60,000 bases of DNA from Strigamia acuminata (GCA_949358305.1 OX442315.1:6972427-7032426), one strand, 5' to 3'; numbered from the stretch's first letter, positions 18,568 to 29,923 are shown. Numbers and translations are program-made. The notes: a model not told the origin generated them from the letters alone.

Positions 18568-21500
18568 ATGGCAGATAATACCCGAGTAACAGATTCCGAC
18601 TCCGACGCAAACAAGAGAGCCGGCAGTCGTAAAGGCGCCGACTATCACTTGCGATCTGGAGGTCCCTTACCCAAAGCCTCAGCGCACGAAGCGAGGCAAA
18701 AACGGCGTAAGCCTAAACCCGATCGTAGAAGCGCATCCGAGGCATCGCACCCGTCTCGCACCGAGACGAGGCAGCGATTGGACGAGACAGAGCGGGGTGA
18801 AGAGCAATCTCACTCCAAACTGCCGCGTTCTAACCGTGACGGCGAGACGAGCGGAAACGAGGTTTTATCCCGTAACCAATCGCCTCGTCTAACGCACGAC
18901 ACCGAGGTGGGCAGTCCGAAAGCAGCGTCTCCGATACAAAAGACGGCCTCAAATACGACCGCTAATTCGGCACTAGACACGCCAGTTACGCACAGTCGAC
19001 CAGCCTCGGTAGTGTCTGAAGGGCACAAGTCCAACTCGTCCTCTGTCAAGCGTGTTTCAAGCCAGCCTTACAGCGTCTCGGGCACCTTGATTGATGCGAT
19101 GCAGTTGGCACAAGCGGAGGGAGTGAGATACACCCTTCCGACGGGGAAGATTACCGTGTACGAAACGTTACAAATCGTACGTGCAGCTTTAAAAGCGCAC
19201 AGTGTATCCCCACAAATCACCATTGTTGAAGGTGCACACGCTCAACAATTGGTTGATTCCGCTCAATTTGAAGCGGATGCAGAGAATGAGGCTCGACAAG
19301 CCATTCGCGAGAGACGGAGGAAGCTGGCGGAAAGAGAAGCGCAAGCTCTCGAGTACGGCAGAACCCAGCCCAATCCGACTACTCCCGAGGAGGTAGAAAT
19401 AGTTGACCGAGCCCTGAGAGCACATCGATATGCTTTCCACTCGCAACAAGAAGCAGAGCGAGCATTTATGGCCAGATTGCGACGAGATGACCCGAAATCC
19501 GTCCGCAAACCAGAGGTCAGTTCATCCGAGCTGTCCGACGAGAGCCTAGAGGGAGACCCAAAGCGCACGCCGAAGGCCAAACCCAAACCCCAGCCGGAGA
19601 GAGCAACACCAGCTACTCCGCGCAAGAGAGATGCGTCGGCCAGAGAACAACAAACTCGGCCCCGCATGCAAGCTCTCGATTCAGCCACAAATAATGCGAT
19701 AACGCGGTTAATCAACGCTAATAATGCTAGGCGAAATGAAGAGCAAGCTCTCACAAGCCAACAGCAAGATAATCCGCAAGGGACTGAGTGGCAACAACCA
19801 GTGCCCATCCTTAAAGACGACGAGTCGTCAAGGAGACAATCGCATGATCGCACCTCTTCGCGAGAAGAAGGCAAACGCGATGAAAGACCGAAATATTTTC
19901 ACTACGGAAATAGTGATTCGTCGTCAGATGGACTGGAGTCAAATGCACCCAGTCATCACGATTCGGAGAGAGGTTCCGGAGAAAGACGAAGGGAAAGAGA
20001 ACGCGATGAACGCAGAGAAAGGGAACGTGACGACCGTCGTAGGGGCCGGAAAGAGTCAAACTCTTCACGGCGCAACCCGCCACGCCGCTCACCGTCTCCC
20101 GACCCCAGCTCCGACCCCTCATCCAACGACGACAGACGAAAGGAAAAATCAAGTAATCGCCGGAAGAGATCCAACTCTCCGCGCGATAGAGAGAAACGAC
20201 GTCGATCGGAAAATAGCGACCACCGACGGGAGGAGTTTCAGGACCTTCCCCGACAAAGCGCGTTTACCGATTCGACGGGTCGGCAGTATACGATGGGAGA
20301 GCTTGGAAGAGCCCTACTCGGCTCGTTAAAAGCCGAGGGAATTGATCTGAGCAAACGAAACGATCGTAATCGTAGCACTGGTGACCGCGTAAAGAAAAAA
20401 TACGCTGTCTCCCGACGTGACACCATGAGTGTTACCGGGAATATTAGGTGGCAATTTTATATTCAGAACCGTTTCGACGGGTCATGGAAAGCGGGAGATC
20501 GCTTCCTTGACGAAGTAATTCGAATTAAGACTGCCACTAAAGCCACCGTAGGAGACATGCTCACCCACGGTATTGTCGAGCTAATGACAGGCTCGGCACG
20601 TGAGTGGTACCAAGGATTGAAAGGCGTCAATTGGGACGACTTTTTAATGAGATTCGACCTACGCTACGGCGAGACACCCGAAGAGGTGAGCCGAAAGATG
20701 CGAGGTCTTCGCCAGATGCCTGGTGAAACCATAATGGATTACGACATTCGCGCCAGATTGTTGTTCGAAAAGGCCCCGATGGAATTTCATGCCACGGGAT
20801 TCAACCTTTTCTTTCTCGGCGGTTTGTCGGAGTACTCGCAACGGGTGCTACTTGAAGAAAGGGCACCGACAGGAGGCAGCTACGAGGAGATGAGCGCCTT
20901 CCTGTTCGAGAACACGATAGATATCGAGAAGAGATATTATTCCGCTTTACCAGAAGCGGAGAAAGCAGCAACCGCTAAACGTCTCAAGTTGAGTGCGGAA
21001 AGATATGGGGCGACAGATAAAATTATGCGCCCTACTGAATATCTTAGCGGTATAATGGAGCTGGCAGAAGCTAGCGTTGGTTTACAAATAAAAAATAAAC
21101 TGACATCCACGCTGCCTTCCAACCCTTTGGCCGCCCCTAAAAAGGCACCGACAGCGTCAGCCATGCAAGCGACACTGGAGGAGGTCAAGGAGGGGGAGGA
21201 AGCCGGACAAGATGCCGGAAAATCAGACGAAAAAGAAGAAAAAGACGATTATTCGACGGACGAAGAAATACGAAGCTATCGCGATACCTTATCAACGGGT
21301 TGCGATGAGGAAGGACCGCTAGTACATCTCATCCATCGAGATAGAGCGGTAGAAGAATTTCGCGCCAGGTTAAAACCAAATGCCGGCCGAATTCCGAAGT
21401 ATTTTCGAAAGAATTACACGCCACCGTCGAAGGCAGACCCTGAAAAGAAAAAATCGACTGAAGCCCCAAGAGACAAATCAAATATTCGTTGTTTCAAGTG

Positions 21501-21651
21501 TAACCAACCGGGTCACTATTCCAATGAGTGCCCAAGAACAGCGAAAGAAGACGCTAAATTTGACGCAATAATGAAGCAGATGGCAGAGATTAAACTCGCC
21601 ATGGCAAAAAACGAGTCAAAAAACGAGTCAGCGCAGGCGGCGAAGAAATAA
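18568..21651 (+). CDS. gag: Gag polyprotein of Gypsy element
   Basis: 1027 aa from the first ATG (18568). Residues 1-600 are low-complexity, highly charged, with Arg-Ser/Arg-Glu-rich tracts around 440-560, probably disordered and nucleic-acid binding. A retrotransposon Gag capsid-like core follows (about 610-790; ..WYQGLKGVNWDDFLMRFDLRY..). A CCHC zinc knuckle CFKCNQPGHYSNEC (C-x2-C-x4-H-x4-C) lies near residues 975-988. The 3' end carries two A_AAA_AAC slippery heptamers before the TAA. The protein is about twice the size of many Gypsy Gags because of the N-terminal extension. Confidence 0.9.
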   Translation: MADNTRVTDSDSDANKRAGSRKGADYHLRSGGPLPKASAHEARQKRRKPKPDRRSASEASHPSRTETRQRLDETERGEEQSHSKLPRSNRDGETSGNEVLSRNQSPRLTHDTEVGSPKAASPIQKTASNTTANSALDTPVTHSRPASVVSEGHKSNSSSVKRVSSQPYSVSGTLIDAMQLAQAEGVRYTLPTGKITVYETLQIVRAALKAHSVSPQITIVEGAHAQQLVDSAQFEADAENEARQAIRERRRKLAEREAQALEYGRTQPNPTTPEEVEIVDRALRAHRYAFHSQQEAERAFMARLRRDDPKSVRKPEVSSSELSDESLEGDPKRTPKAKPKPQPERATPATPRKRDASAREQQTRPRMQALDSATNNAITRLINANNARRNEEQALTSQQQDNPQGTEWQQPVPILKDDESSRRQSHDRTSSREEGKRDERPKYFHYGNSDSSSDGLESNAPSHHDSERGSGERRRERERDERRERERDDRRRGRKESNSSRRNPPRRSPSPDPSSDPSSNDDRRKEKSSNRRKRSNSPRDREKRRRSENSDHRREEFQDLPRQSAFTDSTGRQYTMGELGRALLGSLKAEGIDLSKRNDRNRSTGDRVKKKYAVSRRDTMSVTGNIRWQFYIQNRFDGSWKAGDRFLDEVIRIKTATKATVGDMLTHGIVELMTGSAREWYQGLKGVNWDDFLMRFDLRYGETPEEVSRKMRGLRQMPGETIMDYDIRARLLFEKAPMEFHATGFNLFFLGGLSEYSQRVLLEERAPTGGSYEEMSAFLFENTIDIEKRYYSALPEAEKAATAKRLKLSAERYGATDKIMRPTEYLSGIMELAEASVGLQIKNKLTSTLPSNPLAAPKKAPTASAMQATLEEVKEGEEAGQDAGKSDEKEEKDDYSTDEEIRSYRDTLSTGCDEEGPLVHLIHRDRAVEEFRARLKPNAGRIPKYFRKNYTPPSKADPEKKKSTEAPRDKSNIRCFKCNQPGHYSNECPRTAKEDAKFDAIMKQMAEIKLAMAKNESKNESAQAAKK

Positions 21652-21669
21652 CTTCTCGACCGTCTGCGC
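21606..21669 (+). promoter_or_regulatory. Programmed -1 ribosomal frameshift signal
   Basis: Two canonical slippery heptamers A AAA AAC in the gag frame (21606-21612, 21618-21624). Six nt after the second, GCGCAGGCGG (21631-21640) pairs over 10 bp with CCGTCTGCGC (21660-21669), with one G-U pair. The gag stop lies in the loop. The pol frame is -1 to gag and open from the slip sites to the first pol ATG. The spacing matches known retroviral signals. Confidence 0.8.
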
Positions 21670-21674
21670 CATTC

Positions 21675-24600
21675 ATGAAGAAGAAGGGGTTTAACAAAGG
21701 GTTCGATAAGCCGCCACCAGTCAAAGAAATGGGTAGTGACATAGCTAACGCCCAAATTCAAGACAGGGCCAACAACGCTTTGCAGGTAATTACCGCAAAC
21801 GCTGAGGCTGAGGCGGAAGAACCGAACCTACTGCTTGAAGAATTACCTCAAGTAGTCGAAGACACAGAAGAATTTCGTGTTTTCATGTGCAACGTGGCGG
21901 TCGAATACACCAACCGCCTATGCATGTTGCCCATGACAATAGAACGTGAAAAAATTATGGGACTGCTAGACTCGGGAGCAGATCGCTCGTTCGTTTCCGA
22001 AGACATAGTAGCATCATTGGGTCTCACCGATAAGATAAAAGGCGTTAATAAAAATATACGTCTAAAAACCGCCAACGGAATGGCGCGTCCAAAAGGAGTT
22101 ATATTATTGACCATGGAGTGGCTCGGAGGGGTAGAACAGCACCCTTTCCTGGTCCTGCCCACATGCGACAGAATTTTTCTGTTGGGCTTAGACCTCATGG
22201 CGTCAATGGAAATACAACCAAATCCAATAACGAAATCTTGGAATTATATCAGAAATGATAAGGAAAGACCCGCAATTGTCGTGCCACCAGCTCTTGTAAA
22301 AGAAGCGGCCGACAAGACACAGTGGGAGAAAGGCCTAAAGAAATTCGTTCAAGACTACGATTTTAAAGCATTCGTAACAGAATTGCAACGGGACAATGTA
22401 GTGGAAACGCTTGTCGCCGACGCCGCTTTAGAATTAAACGAAGCGGCAGCCCTACGAAGGGTCCTACTTAAATATGAGGGGATCCTGTCGAAAAAACCGG
22501 GCCGAACGAATAGGGCTATTCACGAAATTAAATTGACGGATAATAAACCTATACGAGTTGCGTATAAGGGAATGAACCCGCAAAAACGTGAAATAGTGCA
22601 AAAAATGTGCCAAGACATGCTAGACAGTGGCATTGTCTCCGAGGCCCAGGGAGAATACGCGACGCGAGTTGTGCTCGTGATGCGCCCGGGCTCGGACCCA
22701 CGCCTATGCATTGATTACCGCCCATTAAACGCGGTGACAGAGATAGATCCCATACAGATGCCGTCTATCGAATCCATTTTGAGAGAGCTTAGCCCCTTTT
22801 CTTGGGTTACGACGATGGATCTGTCGAAGGGGTACTGGCAAGTTGAGATAAGGCCAGAGGATAAGATAAAAACAGCATTTTACTCGCCAATTGGACGGTT
22901 GATGTTCAACGTCATGCCATTTGGTTTAGTGAATGCTCCCAGTACCTTTCAGAGGCTAATCGAAAGCGTATTGGGTGATATCCTGCATCAGTTTGTATGG
23001 GCATACCTAGATGACATAGTTATTGCCTCTAAAACATTCGAAGAGCACATTGAGCACATCGACCAAGTGCTCACCCGGCTGGCAAAAGCTGGGTTACACG
23101 TGCATCCGGGCAAAAGCAAGTTCTGTCGAAAGGAGCTTGCCTTCCTGGGTTATCGCATTGGAGTCAATGGTTTAGCTATTGGCCCCGAAAAAATCGATGC
23201 GATTAATCGTTTCCCACCACCCGAGGACGTTAAAGGTGTCCAACGGTTTATGGGAATGATAAACTTCTTCGGCAGGTTGCTACCGGGTCTAGCTGAAGTG
23301 GCAGCCCCAGTTACCGACCTCCTGAAGAATGAAAACGAATTTGTATGGTCAAATGAGTGCAACATCGCATTTAATGCAATAAAGAGGATGCTGACGGAAG
23401 TCGGCGTAATGCCTCTACCCGACTTAAACCGGCCGTTCATATTACACACGGACGCCAGCAGAGTTGGGTTAGGAGCGGCGTTGCTCCAAACACACGTGCG
23501 CGACGGAGTCGAACAAGACCTGCCGTGCATGTTTATAAGTCGCAAACTCCAAGGCGCTGAAAAGAATTACAATGCCACCGAGTTGGAGTGTTTGGCCGTT
23601 GTGTGGGCCATAAGGAAATTCAGAGATTATCTCGAATATACCAAATTTGTGGTCCACACAGATCATCAAGCGTTACAATGGCTGATGAAATTAAAAGAGC
23701 CAGCCGGTCGACTAGCCAGATGGCAGTTAGAACTGATGGCATGCGACTTGACCATTCAATACAAGCCCGGCAAATATAACGTCGTGGCTGACGCTCTGTC
23801 ACGGGCACCAGTGTCAGATCCAATCGACGCTGACGATGATGGCGAGGATGACTCCCGCATCATTTATTGCCCTACGAGTTGTCACCGTTGGGATTTAAGG
23901 AAGATGAATGAAATTCCCACCGCGTCTCCGGCAGACGTAAAATTCTGTGGATTCTGGACGCGGTTATACCAACCAGCTGCTGACAATTACCCAAACGCAA
24001 AGAAGGAATTTAAGCTAGAGCGGAGAATAAATGACCCGCTTCTAAGCGCCTTCCACGCTCGTGTCGGCAAGCAAATGAAAAGCAATCCCCCAACAAGGGA
24101 GGAAATAATTGTGCAACAAAAATTAGACAAAAAATGTCAGGACAGAGCTAGATTCGTACTGACAGGAAGATATCCGCCCAACTTAACCAGAAGGCAGAAG
24201 CGTCGTTATGCACACGAATCCATAGATTACCTATTGGATGACGGCCTTTTAGTGAAACATCACCCAAATCACCAAGATGACTTGAGTGAATCGGACACCG
24301 CAGTAAAGGTAGTAATACCTGCTTCCTTAATCGGTCGCGTGCTGTGGTTGTTACACGGGCACCCGCTTGCGAGCCATGCGGGAGTAAGCAGAACACTCTA
24401 TCGTGCTACACAGCTTTTTCACTGGACAGGGATGAAAAAAGATATTGCTCTTTTTGTCCACCAATGTCAGCGATGTCAAGCGTGCAAGCCGAGGAGTAAA
24501 TCACCATTCGAAACTATTTTCTTAGGGCCTTACGCGCCTTTTGATTGTTTAAGTGTCGATGTGATGGGCCCAAAACCCGTTACGGGAAATAAAAATGCGT

Positions 24601-25745
24601 ACATTATCGTTATAATGGACGTGGCAACTCGTTGGCCCGAGTTGTACGCCGTCGCTAGACCTTCAGCAGAGAAAATCGTTGAATGTATCTACGACGTGGC
24701 GTTACGTTACGGATTTCCACGTAAAATAATATCCGATAACGGACCCCAATTTATCTCGAAAATTTGGGGTAAGTTTTGTGAGAAATTCGGGATTGTGGCG
24801 TCACATACTTCGACCTACAATCCCAGAACAAATCCCGTTGAGCGACTCAACAGGGACATTAAATATGCACTAAGCATATTCACTGACATCCACAATAGGT
24901 GGGATGAATACTTGAGGGAGATCGCGTTCAGCATACGAACAACAGTCTCGAGGACGAGAGATTTTTCTCCGGCCTACCTCAACTTCGCCCGAGAGCTACG
25001 AGTGCCTTGGGACCCACGAGTGGCAGAGTCGGTAAATGTGGTGGACCCAGAGAAACCACATGAGTATGTATATAAATTGGAGCAAACAATTTCGAGCACA
25101 TACAAACATATGATGGCGCACATTTTTAACATGCGCGACCGCATTTTACAAGATAAAAGCGGTGGAAAATTTGTGAATTTCGAGAACAATGATTTAGTGT
25201 GGAAGGACACACACATCCTCTCAAATGCAGCGAGAGGAATCACCGCCAGCTTGGCCGACAAGAGAGATGGTCCGTATGTGATCATCGGCAAGCATGGCGG
25301 TAACGCGTATAAATTACGCAAGCTCGAGGACAACACCGAGCATAAGTCGATACAAGTACGAGAGTTAACTCCGTACATTCCGGAATTCCCGCAAGAAATG
25401 TGGGCCAAAGGCCAAGTCAAGTCTAAAACTGACGGCCAAATCGTCGATATGTTCGCTGGCGAGTCGGAAAAAGCACCGCCAAGTGACAACGAGGAGTATT
25501 TCGACGCCCCTTCACCTCCGGTAAACGAGATAGTTGAATCCGTTCCGGATCCAATTTTGGTCGGGGGGGAAACAGGAGAAACTCCTGAAACAAACACAAA
25601 AAACACGGATAAAAAAGAAAACAATAATGAGGAGGTACAGACACAAAAAACAACAAAAAATATCGTACCTGCCTCGATCCGTAACCTGCGACCAAAAAGA
25701 GATAATCCGTTCATAAAAGGCGGAAAGGTCGTAGGAAAGAAGTAA
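21675..25745 (+). CDS. pol: Pol polyprotein (PR-RT-RNase H-IN) of Gypsy element
   Basis: 1356 aa from the first ATG, but probably made as Gag-Pol by -1 frameshifting. Aspartic protease LLDSGADRSFV with Asp99. Reverse transcriptase with YLDD at 444-447. RNase H with HTDAS (Asp593) and the TDHQAL region. Integrase with HHCC finger (HGHPLASH, CQRCQAC) and the catalytic triad Asp962, Asp1021, Glu1056 (spacing D-35-E). A GPY/F-like module follows (DGPYVIIGKHGG). All catalytic residues are present and the frame is unbroken. The acidic/asparagine-rich tail (about 1270-1340) has no recognised fold. Confidence 0.95.
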   Translation: MKKKGFNKGFDKPPPVKEMGSDIANAQIQDRANNALQVITANAEAEAEEPNLLLEELPQVVEDTEEFRVFMCNVAVEYTNRLCMLPMTIEREKIMGLLDSGADRSFVSEDIVASLGLTDKIKGVNKNIRLKTANGMARPKGVILLTMEWLGGVEQHPFLVLPTCDRIFLLGLDLMASMEIQPNPITKSWNYIRNDKERPAIVVPPALVKEAADKTQWEKGLKKFVQDYDFKAFVTELQRDNVVETLVADAALELNEAAALRRVLLKYEGILSKKPGRTNRAIHEIKLTDNKPIRVAYKGMNPQKREIVQKMCQDMLDSGIVSEAQGEYATRVVLVMRPGSDPRLCIDYRPLNAVTEIDPIQMPSIESILRELSPFSWVTTMDLSKGYWQVEIRPEDKIKTAFYSPIGRLMFNVMPFGLVNAPSTFQRLIESVLGDILHQFVWAYLDDIVIASKTFEEHIEHIDQVLTRLAKAGLHVHPGKSKFCRKELAFLGYRIGVNGLAIGPEKIDAINRFPPPEDVKGVQRFMGMINFFGRLLPGLAEVAAPVTDLLKNENEFVWSNECNIAFNAIKRMLTEVGVMPLPDLNRPFILHTDASRVGLGAALLQTHVRDGVEQDLPCMFISRKLQGAEKNYNATELECLAVVWAIRKFRDYLEYTKFVVHTDHQALQWLMKLKEPAGRLARWQLELMACDLTIQYKPGKYNVVADALSRAPVSDPIDADDDGEDDSRIIYCPTSCHRWDLRKMNEIPTASPADVKFCGFWTRLYQPAADNYPNAKKEFKLERRINDPLLSAFHARVGKQMKSNPPTREEIIVQQKLDKKCQDRARFVLTGRYPPNLTRRQKRRYAHESIDYLLDDGLLVKHHPNHQDDLSESDTAVKVVIPASLIGRVLWLLHGHPLASHAGVSRTLYRATQLFHWTGMKKDIALFVHQCQRCQACKPRSKSPFETIFLGPYAPFDCLSVDVMGPKPVTGNKNAYIIVIMDVATRWPELYAVARPSAEKIVECIYDVALRYGFPRKIISDNGPQFISKIWGKFCEKFGIVASHTSTYNPRTNPVERLNRDIKYALSIFTDIHNRWDEYLREIAFSIRTTVSRTRDFSPAYLNFARELRVPWDPRVAESVNVVDPEKPHEYVYKLEQTISSTYKHMMAHIFNMRDRILQDKSGGKFVNFENNDLVWKDTHILSNAARGITASLADKRDGPYVIIGKHGGNAYKLRKLEDNTEHKSIQVRELTPYIPEFPQEMWAKGQVKSKTDGQIVDMFAGESEKAPPSDNEEYFDAPSPPVNEIVESVPDPILVGGETGETPETNTKNTDKKENNNEEVQTQKTTKNIVPASIRNLRPKRDNPFIKGGKVVGKK

Positions 25746-26221
25746 AATAAATTACGAGTCGATGGCGGCACTAAAAATAAATGTAATCGACCGATAGTGC
25801 AAGCCATCACGTCGCAGAAAATTTCGCTAAGTCCAACAAAGCGGATATCGGTCGAATTCGCGTCACGAGATGGCGTGGAAACGCGGGACCCGTAGCAAAA
25901 TTATCGGCACGGGTCGGATACCGCGTGCAAAAGACCCCGTAGCAGCAATCGCGCACGGGAGTGAGAACAAAGGAGACCCGTAGCGTAACATGCGCACGGG
26001 TAGGTGCGCACTAGTCTCAAACACCCGGGTTCTGGAGTATATTACCCAGAATCCATCGCGATTACCTCGTGTTCACACAGACTTCCGCTTTTCACAGCTG
26101 ATCGCTGCATTCGTGCGTGATCCTCGTTTTTAACGTTTTACCGAGTTTTTCACCGAGTTTTTGAGATAGTTTTATCATCCTTTTTAAATCGTGATTGAGA
26201 TTTTTGTGCGCGCTCCTCGCC
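25746..26221 (+). repeat. Spacer with three ACCCGTAGC..CACGGGT stem-loops
   Basis: GACCCGT/ACGGGTC (25887-25893 with 25909-25915), CCCGT/ACGGG (25936-25940 with 25955-25959) and ACCCGT/ACGGGT (25976-25981 with 25996-26001) form three similar hairpins about 45 bp apart. Each stem is followed by AGC in the loop. They lie between pol and the third gene. Confidence 0.7.
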
Positions 26222-29200
26222 ATGGACGAGGAAGAGAACGACGTGCTGGCCATCGAGCACGAGGACGAGGAAAACTGGGACCGCGATGTAAACCAAGTCC
26301 AGCCCGATCAGGTAGAAGTCGGCATCGGCACATGAGAACTAGTTCCGTGCTGCTGAAGAAGAAATTTTGTTGACTAATACCTGACATGAGTGCTTTGCAC
26401 TCGAAATAGCGTATAATTAATTATTAACCGCGATCGCTCACACGATCGTATTTTTTTCCTTGTTAATTTGTTTTCGAGGTGCGAGCGCAGACTTCACGTC
26501 GCCTCGCGTCTCGAAAATTCCTCATGACTTGAGTCACGAGCGAGACAATGGGCTCGAGCCATATATAATTTTATGACAAGGGGAGAATATTCTGTAAAAG
26601 AATATTTTTTCTCCACAAGTAATTTGACGCATCAAATTGATGCAACTTAACATTCGTACGATGAATTTTTCGGTGTGTTGGATAAATTTAATTTGACTTT
26701 AACTTTTTTAAAAATTAGACAAAGTCCGACTTCGGAATAATTCTTTATTAGGTTTATTTATTTAATAACATTTCGACAAGCACATTTATTGTGCGATTTT
26801 AGTAATAATTTACACCCGACGAATTCTTTTTACGAATGACTGATAATTATTAATTTAATTATTAGTAATGTTCTAATTAATGTTAGAATTAATTTGAAGT
26901 AAAATCTGATGATAAGAATCCAGATTAAAGGCTCGATTCCGTCTCGCTGTGCGTTTTGGACATGAGACAGATTTTTCACGTGATGACTTCTCTTTTTCTA
27001 TCCGACGAGGGACAATTCGTCCTACGTTTGCACCGATAGACAGGAATCGGTCTCGACGGACGGCTGCACGTACTGGCAACGTCCCTCGAAACCAACCATT
27101 TATCTACGTATTTAAATATTAACTTTTTATTAATTGTTTATTTCTCCATCCTTCCAGATGGCACTACGTAAAACATGGGGACCATTAGACCCCGCTTGCA
27201 TCACTCGTGGCGGGATATTTCGAGGCGCGCTGCCCGATTTTTACCGACGATGTTTCGGCGAAGACGCCGACCCTTGGCGCCTGCGAATACTACATTCCCG
27301 ATGCATCGCCCGACGTTGGGTACGAGACTGCACGCTCCTGGATACGTTCCCGGAGGGAATGCGCGAAGGCATCGCCACAGAGTTAGCTCGTGACGATGAC
27401 CCGAAATCGCCGATTTTCCACCCCGGATTGTCAAGTCAGTACACTGGCAACCCGGCGGAGGAACACGTGCTGCATGCGTGGCGAGCAGCCGAGACAGAAG
27501 AGGCCCGTGAGGCCATCTACCAGCATTATAGACAACAGCTGGTGGATACCGCTACGGCAGTGGCCGAGCGCATCCTCCAAAACGAGGGGATGACCGCGGA
27601 TGATATTCATCTGTGGTTTGAGAGGCTGCGATTGGGAGAGAGTACGCCCCAGTGGAGACCTCGGATGGGAATTTTGACGTCCCAAGCCGAGATGTGGCAG
27701 CTCCACTACCTGGGGATTTTGGGGCCCAAGAGCAGCTACCCGCGGAAGCGCAAGCGCTCCAAAGGCGCCGGGGACAGCCAGTCGCGTTCCCCAGCGACAA
27801 CCAAGAAGCAGCGTGTCGCTCAAAACACGACTGAAGGCAACGAAGCTGGGCCATCCACTAGTACGGTGCGTGACCCTTCGCAGTATTCCCGACCGCGAAT
27901 TTTCATAAACCGTCAGATTAAAGACGGTAAGGAGTGCAAGGAGGTTTGGATGTCTGGTGACGAAGAGCGAGTCTCTCGTCCCAGCACTTCTAGACGTCCG
28001 CTGACTCATCGCGAGCAGCGGAAAAAAGATCGCAAAGAGCGATACTTCGCGAGGTGCGAAGCTCGGGGCCGTCCCATCCCCGAACCCGCCTACGCTTCCA
28101 AGAGAGCGGGTCGACGAGGTGGTAGCCAGTCAGGTGAGCGAAACGTCCCAGCGGCAGATACGCGGGACCTTCGCGAGATTCTGACTCAGATGAAGCGGAC
28201 GAAACTGACACGTTTCGATCCCGCGATGAAACACGCCAGGAAGATGGGTGTTGTCACCGACGGGAAGGTGACCCCACACGAGGTGGCAAGGTGGCTCGCA
28301 GACTACATTAATTCGCGACCACGACCCGATGGCATGCCAACCGCCATCGTGCAGCCTTCAGGCTCCGGACAACATCTCCCGGCGCTCCAAGTCGCAATGA
28401 CTGGAGTGCAGACGACGGAGACGCCACCACCGCCGACGCAGCCAACACCACCGCTGCCGACGCCGACGCTGCCGACCAAGACGCAGCCGCCTCCGAACCT
28501 GCCGCCGCCGTCGTTGTTGAATTCGAGCGATCCGCCGGATTTACCCACCGACCGCTCAGTCCCTCTCCCCGTTGGACAGAGCATTGCGCAGGAATGTCGA
28601 GCCAATTTGACCGGCATTTACAGGCCGAGCCAACCCCGATCCGGTTCCTCGGCCCTGTTTTTCGAGAGGCGAGACGAAGAAGCGCGACTCGCGAGAGAAG
28701 CCGCCAATCCGACTATCTCCGAGCTCTCAGCGTTTCGCTTCGTGATGGAAGACCCAAGAGTCTCCGCGCCCGCCTTGCGAGGTGTGGATCAGGCCCAGCG
28801 ATATTTCATCGAATGGGCAACGGCGATGATGAGTAAGCTCTCGTGTGCCTTCACTGCGGATTCGGAGCGATCGAATCCAGTGAATCGTCGCAGCCTACAG
28901 CTATCATTGACCAAGGTCATGATGCAGCTGCTAACCCCAGCACTCTTCGGAGAAGGGCGTCAGGCGATGGCCGCATGGTCTGTCGTGGACAGAGAGGGTG
29001 TACAGGTTCCCCGTGCACTCCTCGCAGAGTGGAGCTCCATTCTGCCCGACCCTGTGTTGACTCGGTACGAGCTAACCAGGGATGTGGTAAACCCCGAATT
29101 TGAGGGGTACAAGTTGCGAAGCACGGCGTTTCGTTATACCTCCGCCACCTGGACAGCGGCGCCTACCCAACAACTGCGCGCCTTGACCATCCAGACGGAA

Positions 29201-29923
29201 GAATCGGCAGAGGATGTAGAAATGGTGATCTCGCCGACGAGCGGAGTTCCGATTCCGCCACCGATGCCTGCGGAGATATCCCCGCAAGGACCCGCCCTGT
29301 TCGAAGTGGCGGGTAAACCAAAGCGCTTGCTGTGCCGAACGCCACCCGTCAGGTCCGTCGAGCAAACGAAGCCGACACCGCCCGGGACCTCACCGGCCCG
29401 AGCGGCGACAACGACGCAAGCCGCTATTCCCGCGGCCACCCAGAAGCCGAAGCCGGCACCGCCTCCGCCAGACTATTACGGGCGAATCATCGAAGAGTTT
29501 CCCCATCTCTCGATGACGACGGCGACCAGGAGGTTTATCCTCGCGCAGCGGGACAAAGGCAAATCAGTCTTCATCTGGCTTCACAACCAGATCCGGAAGA
29601 CTAGAGACCTCATCTTCCACCAGAGGTTGCTGAGAGCCCACCGTGTGCCAGTGACGCCAGCGGAAGCCAATGCCATCCGGCATACGAACACCGGCTTCTC
29701 CGCCTACATCCCGAGCGTTTGGTTACACGAGAGGACGCGTGCCCCGCATGAGCCAGTTGACGGCCATGCATTATGCTTCATTACGGAGCATGAGGACCCC
29801 CGAGATCGGTCCTCGGCGTTAGTAGGCGATCTACCCGCGCCACCCGGCACTCAACCGCCTGTCCCTGGAGTGAGTTACGCCCAGGTGACGGACTCAGTGT
29901 CGGGTCCCCCAGGAAAGAAGTGA
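26222..29923 (+). CDS. Third, intron-containing gene of the Gypsy element, unknown function
   Basis: Proposed join of 26222-26311 and 27158-29923 (951 aa plus stop). Exon 1 encodes an acidic 30-residue leader (MDEEENDVLAIEHEDEE..) and ends CAG/GTAGAAGT. Intron 26312-27157 ends in a strong polypyrimidine tract tttctccatccttccag directly before ATGGCACTACG. Both junctions are phase 0, so the leader fuses in frame to MALRKTWGPLDPAC. Alternatively the long ORF is used alone (921 aa). Exon 2 has an Arg/Lys-rich centre (about exon-2 residues 190-330), a Pro/Thr-rich stretch (about 410-470) and a conserved-looking C-terminal domain (YYGRIIEEFPHLSMTTATRR onward). No signal peptide, transmembrane helix, glycoprotein or zinc motif is visible, so it is not an obvious envelope. 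I do not recognise the family. Confidence 0.65.

Noticed and set aside
24974-25810. 278-codon ORF antisense to pol
   Set aside because: Shadow of the pol frame. No motif or promoter.
27431-28009. Antisense ORF in the third gene of the Gypsy element
   Set aside because: GC-rich shadow of the sense ORF. No domain.
27158-29923. Third ORF as an envelope gene
   Set aside because: No signal peptide, hydrophobic helix, furin site or cysteine pattern visible.
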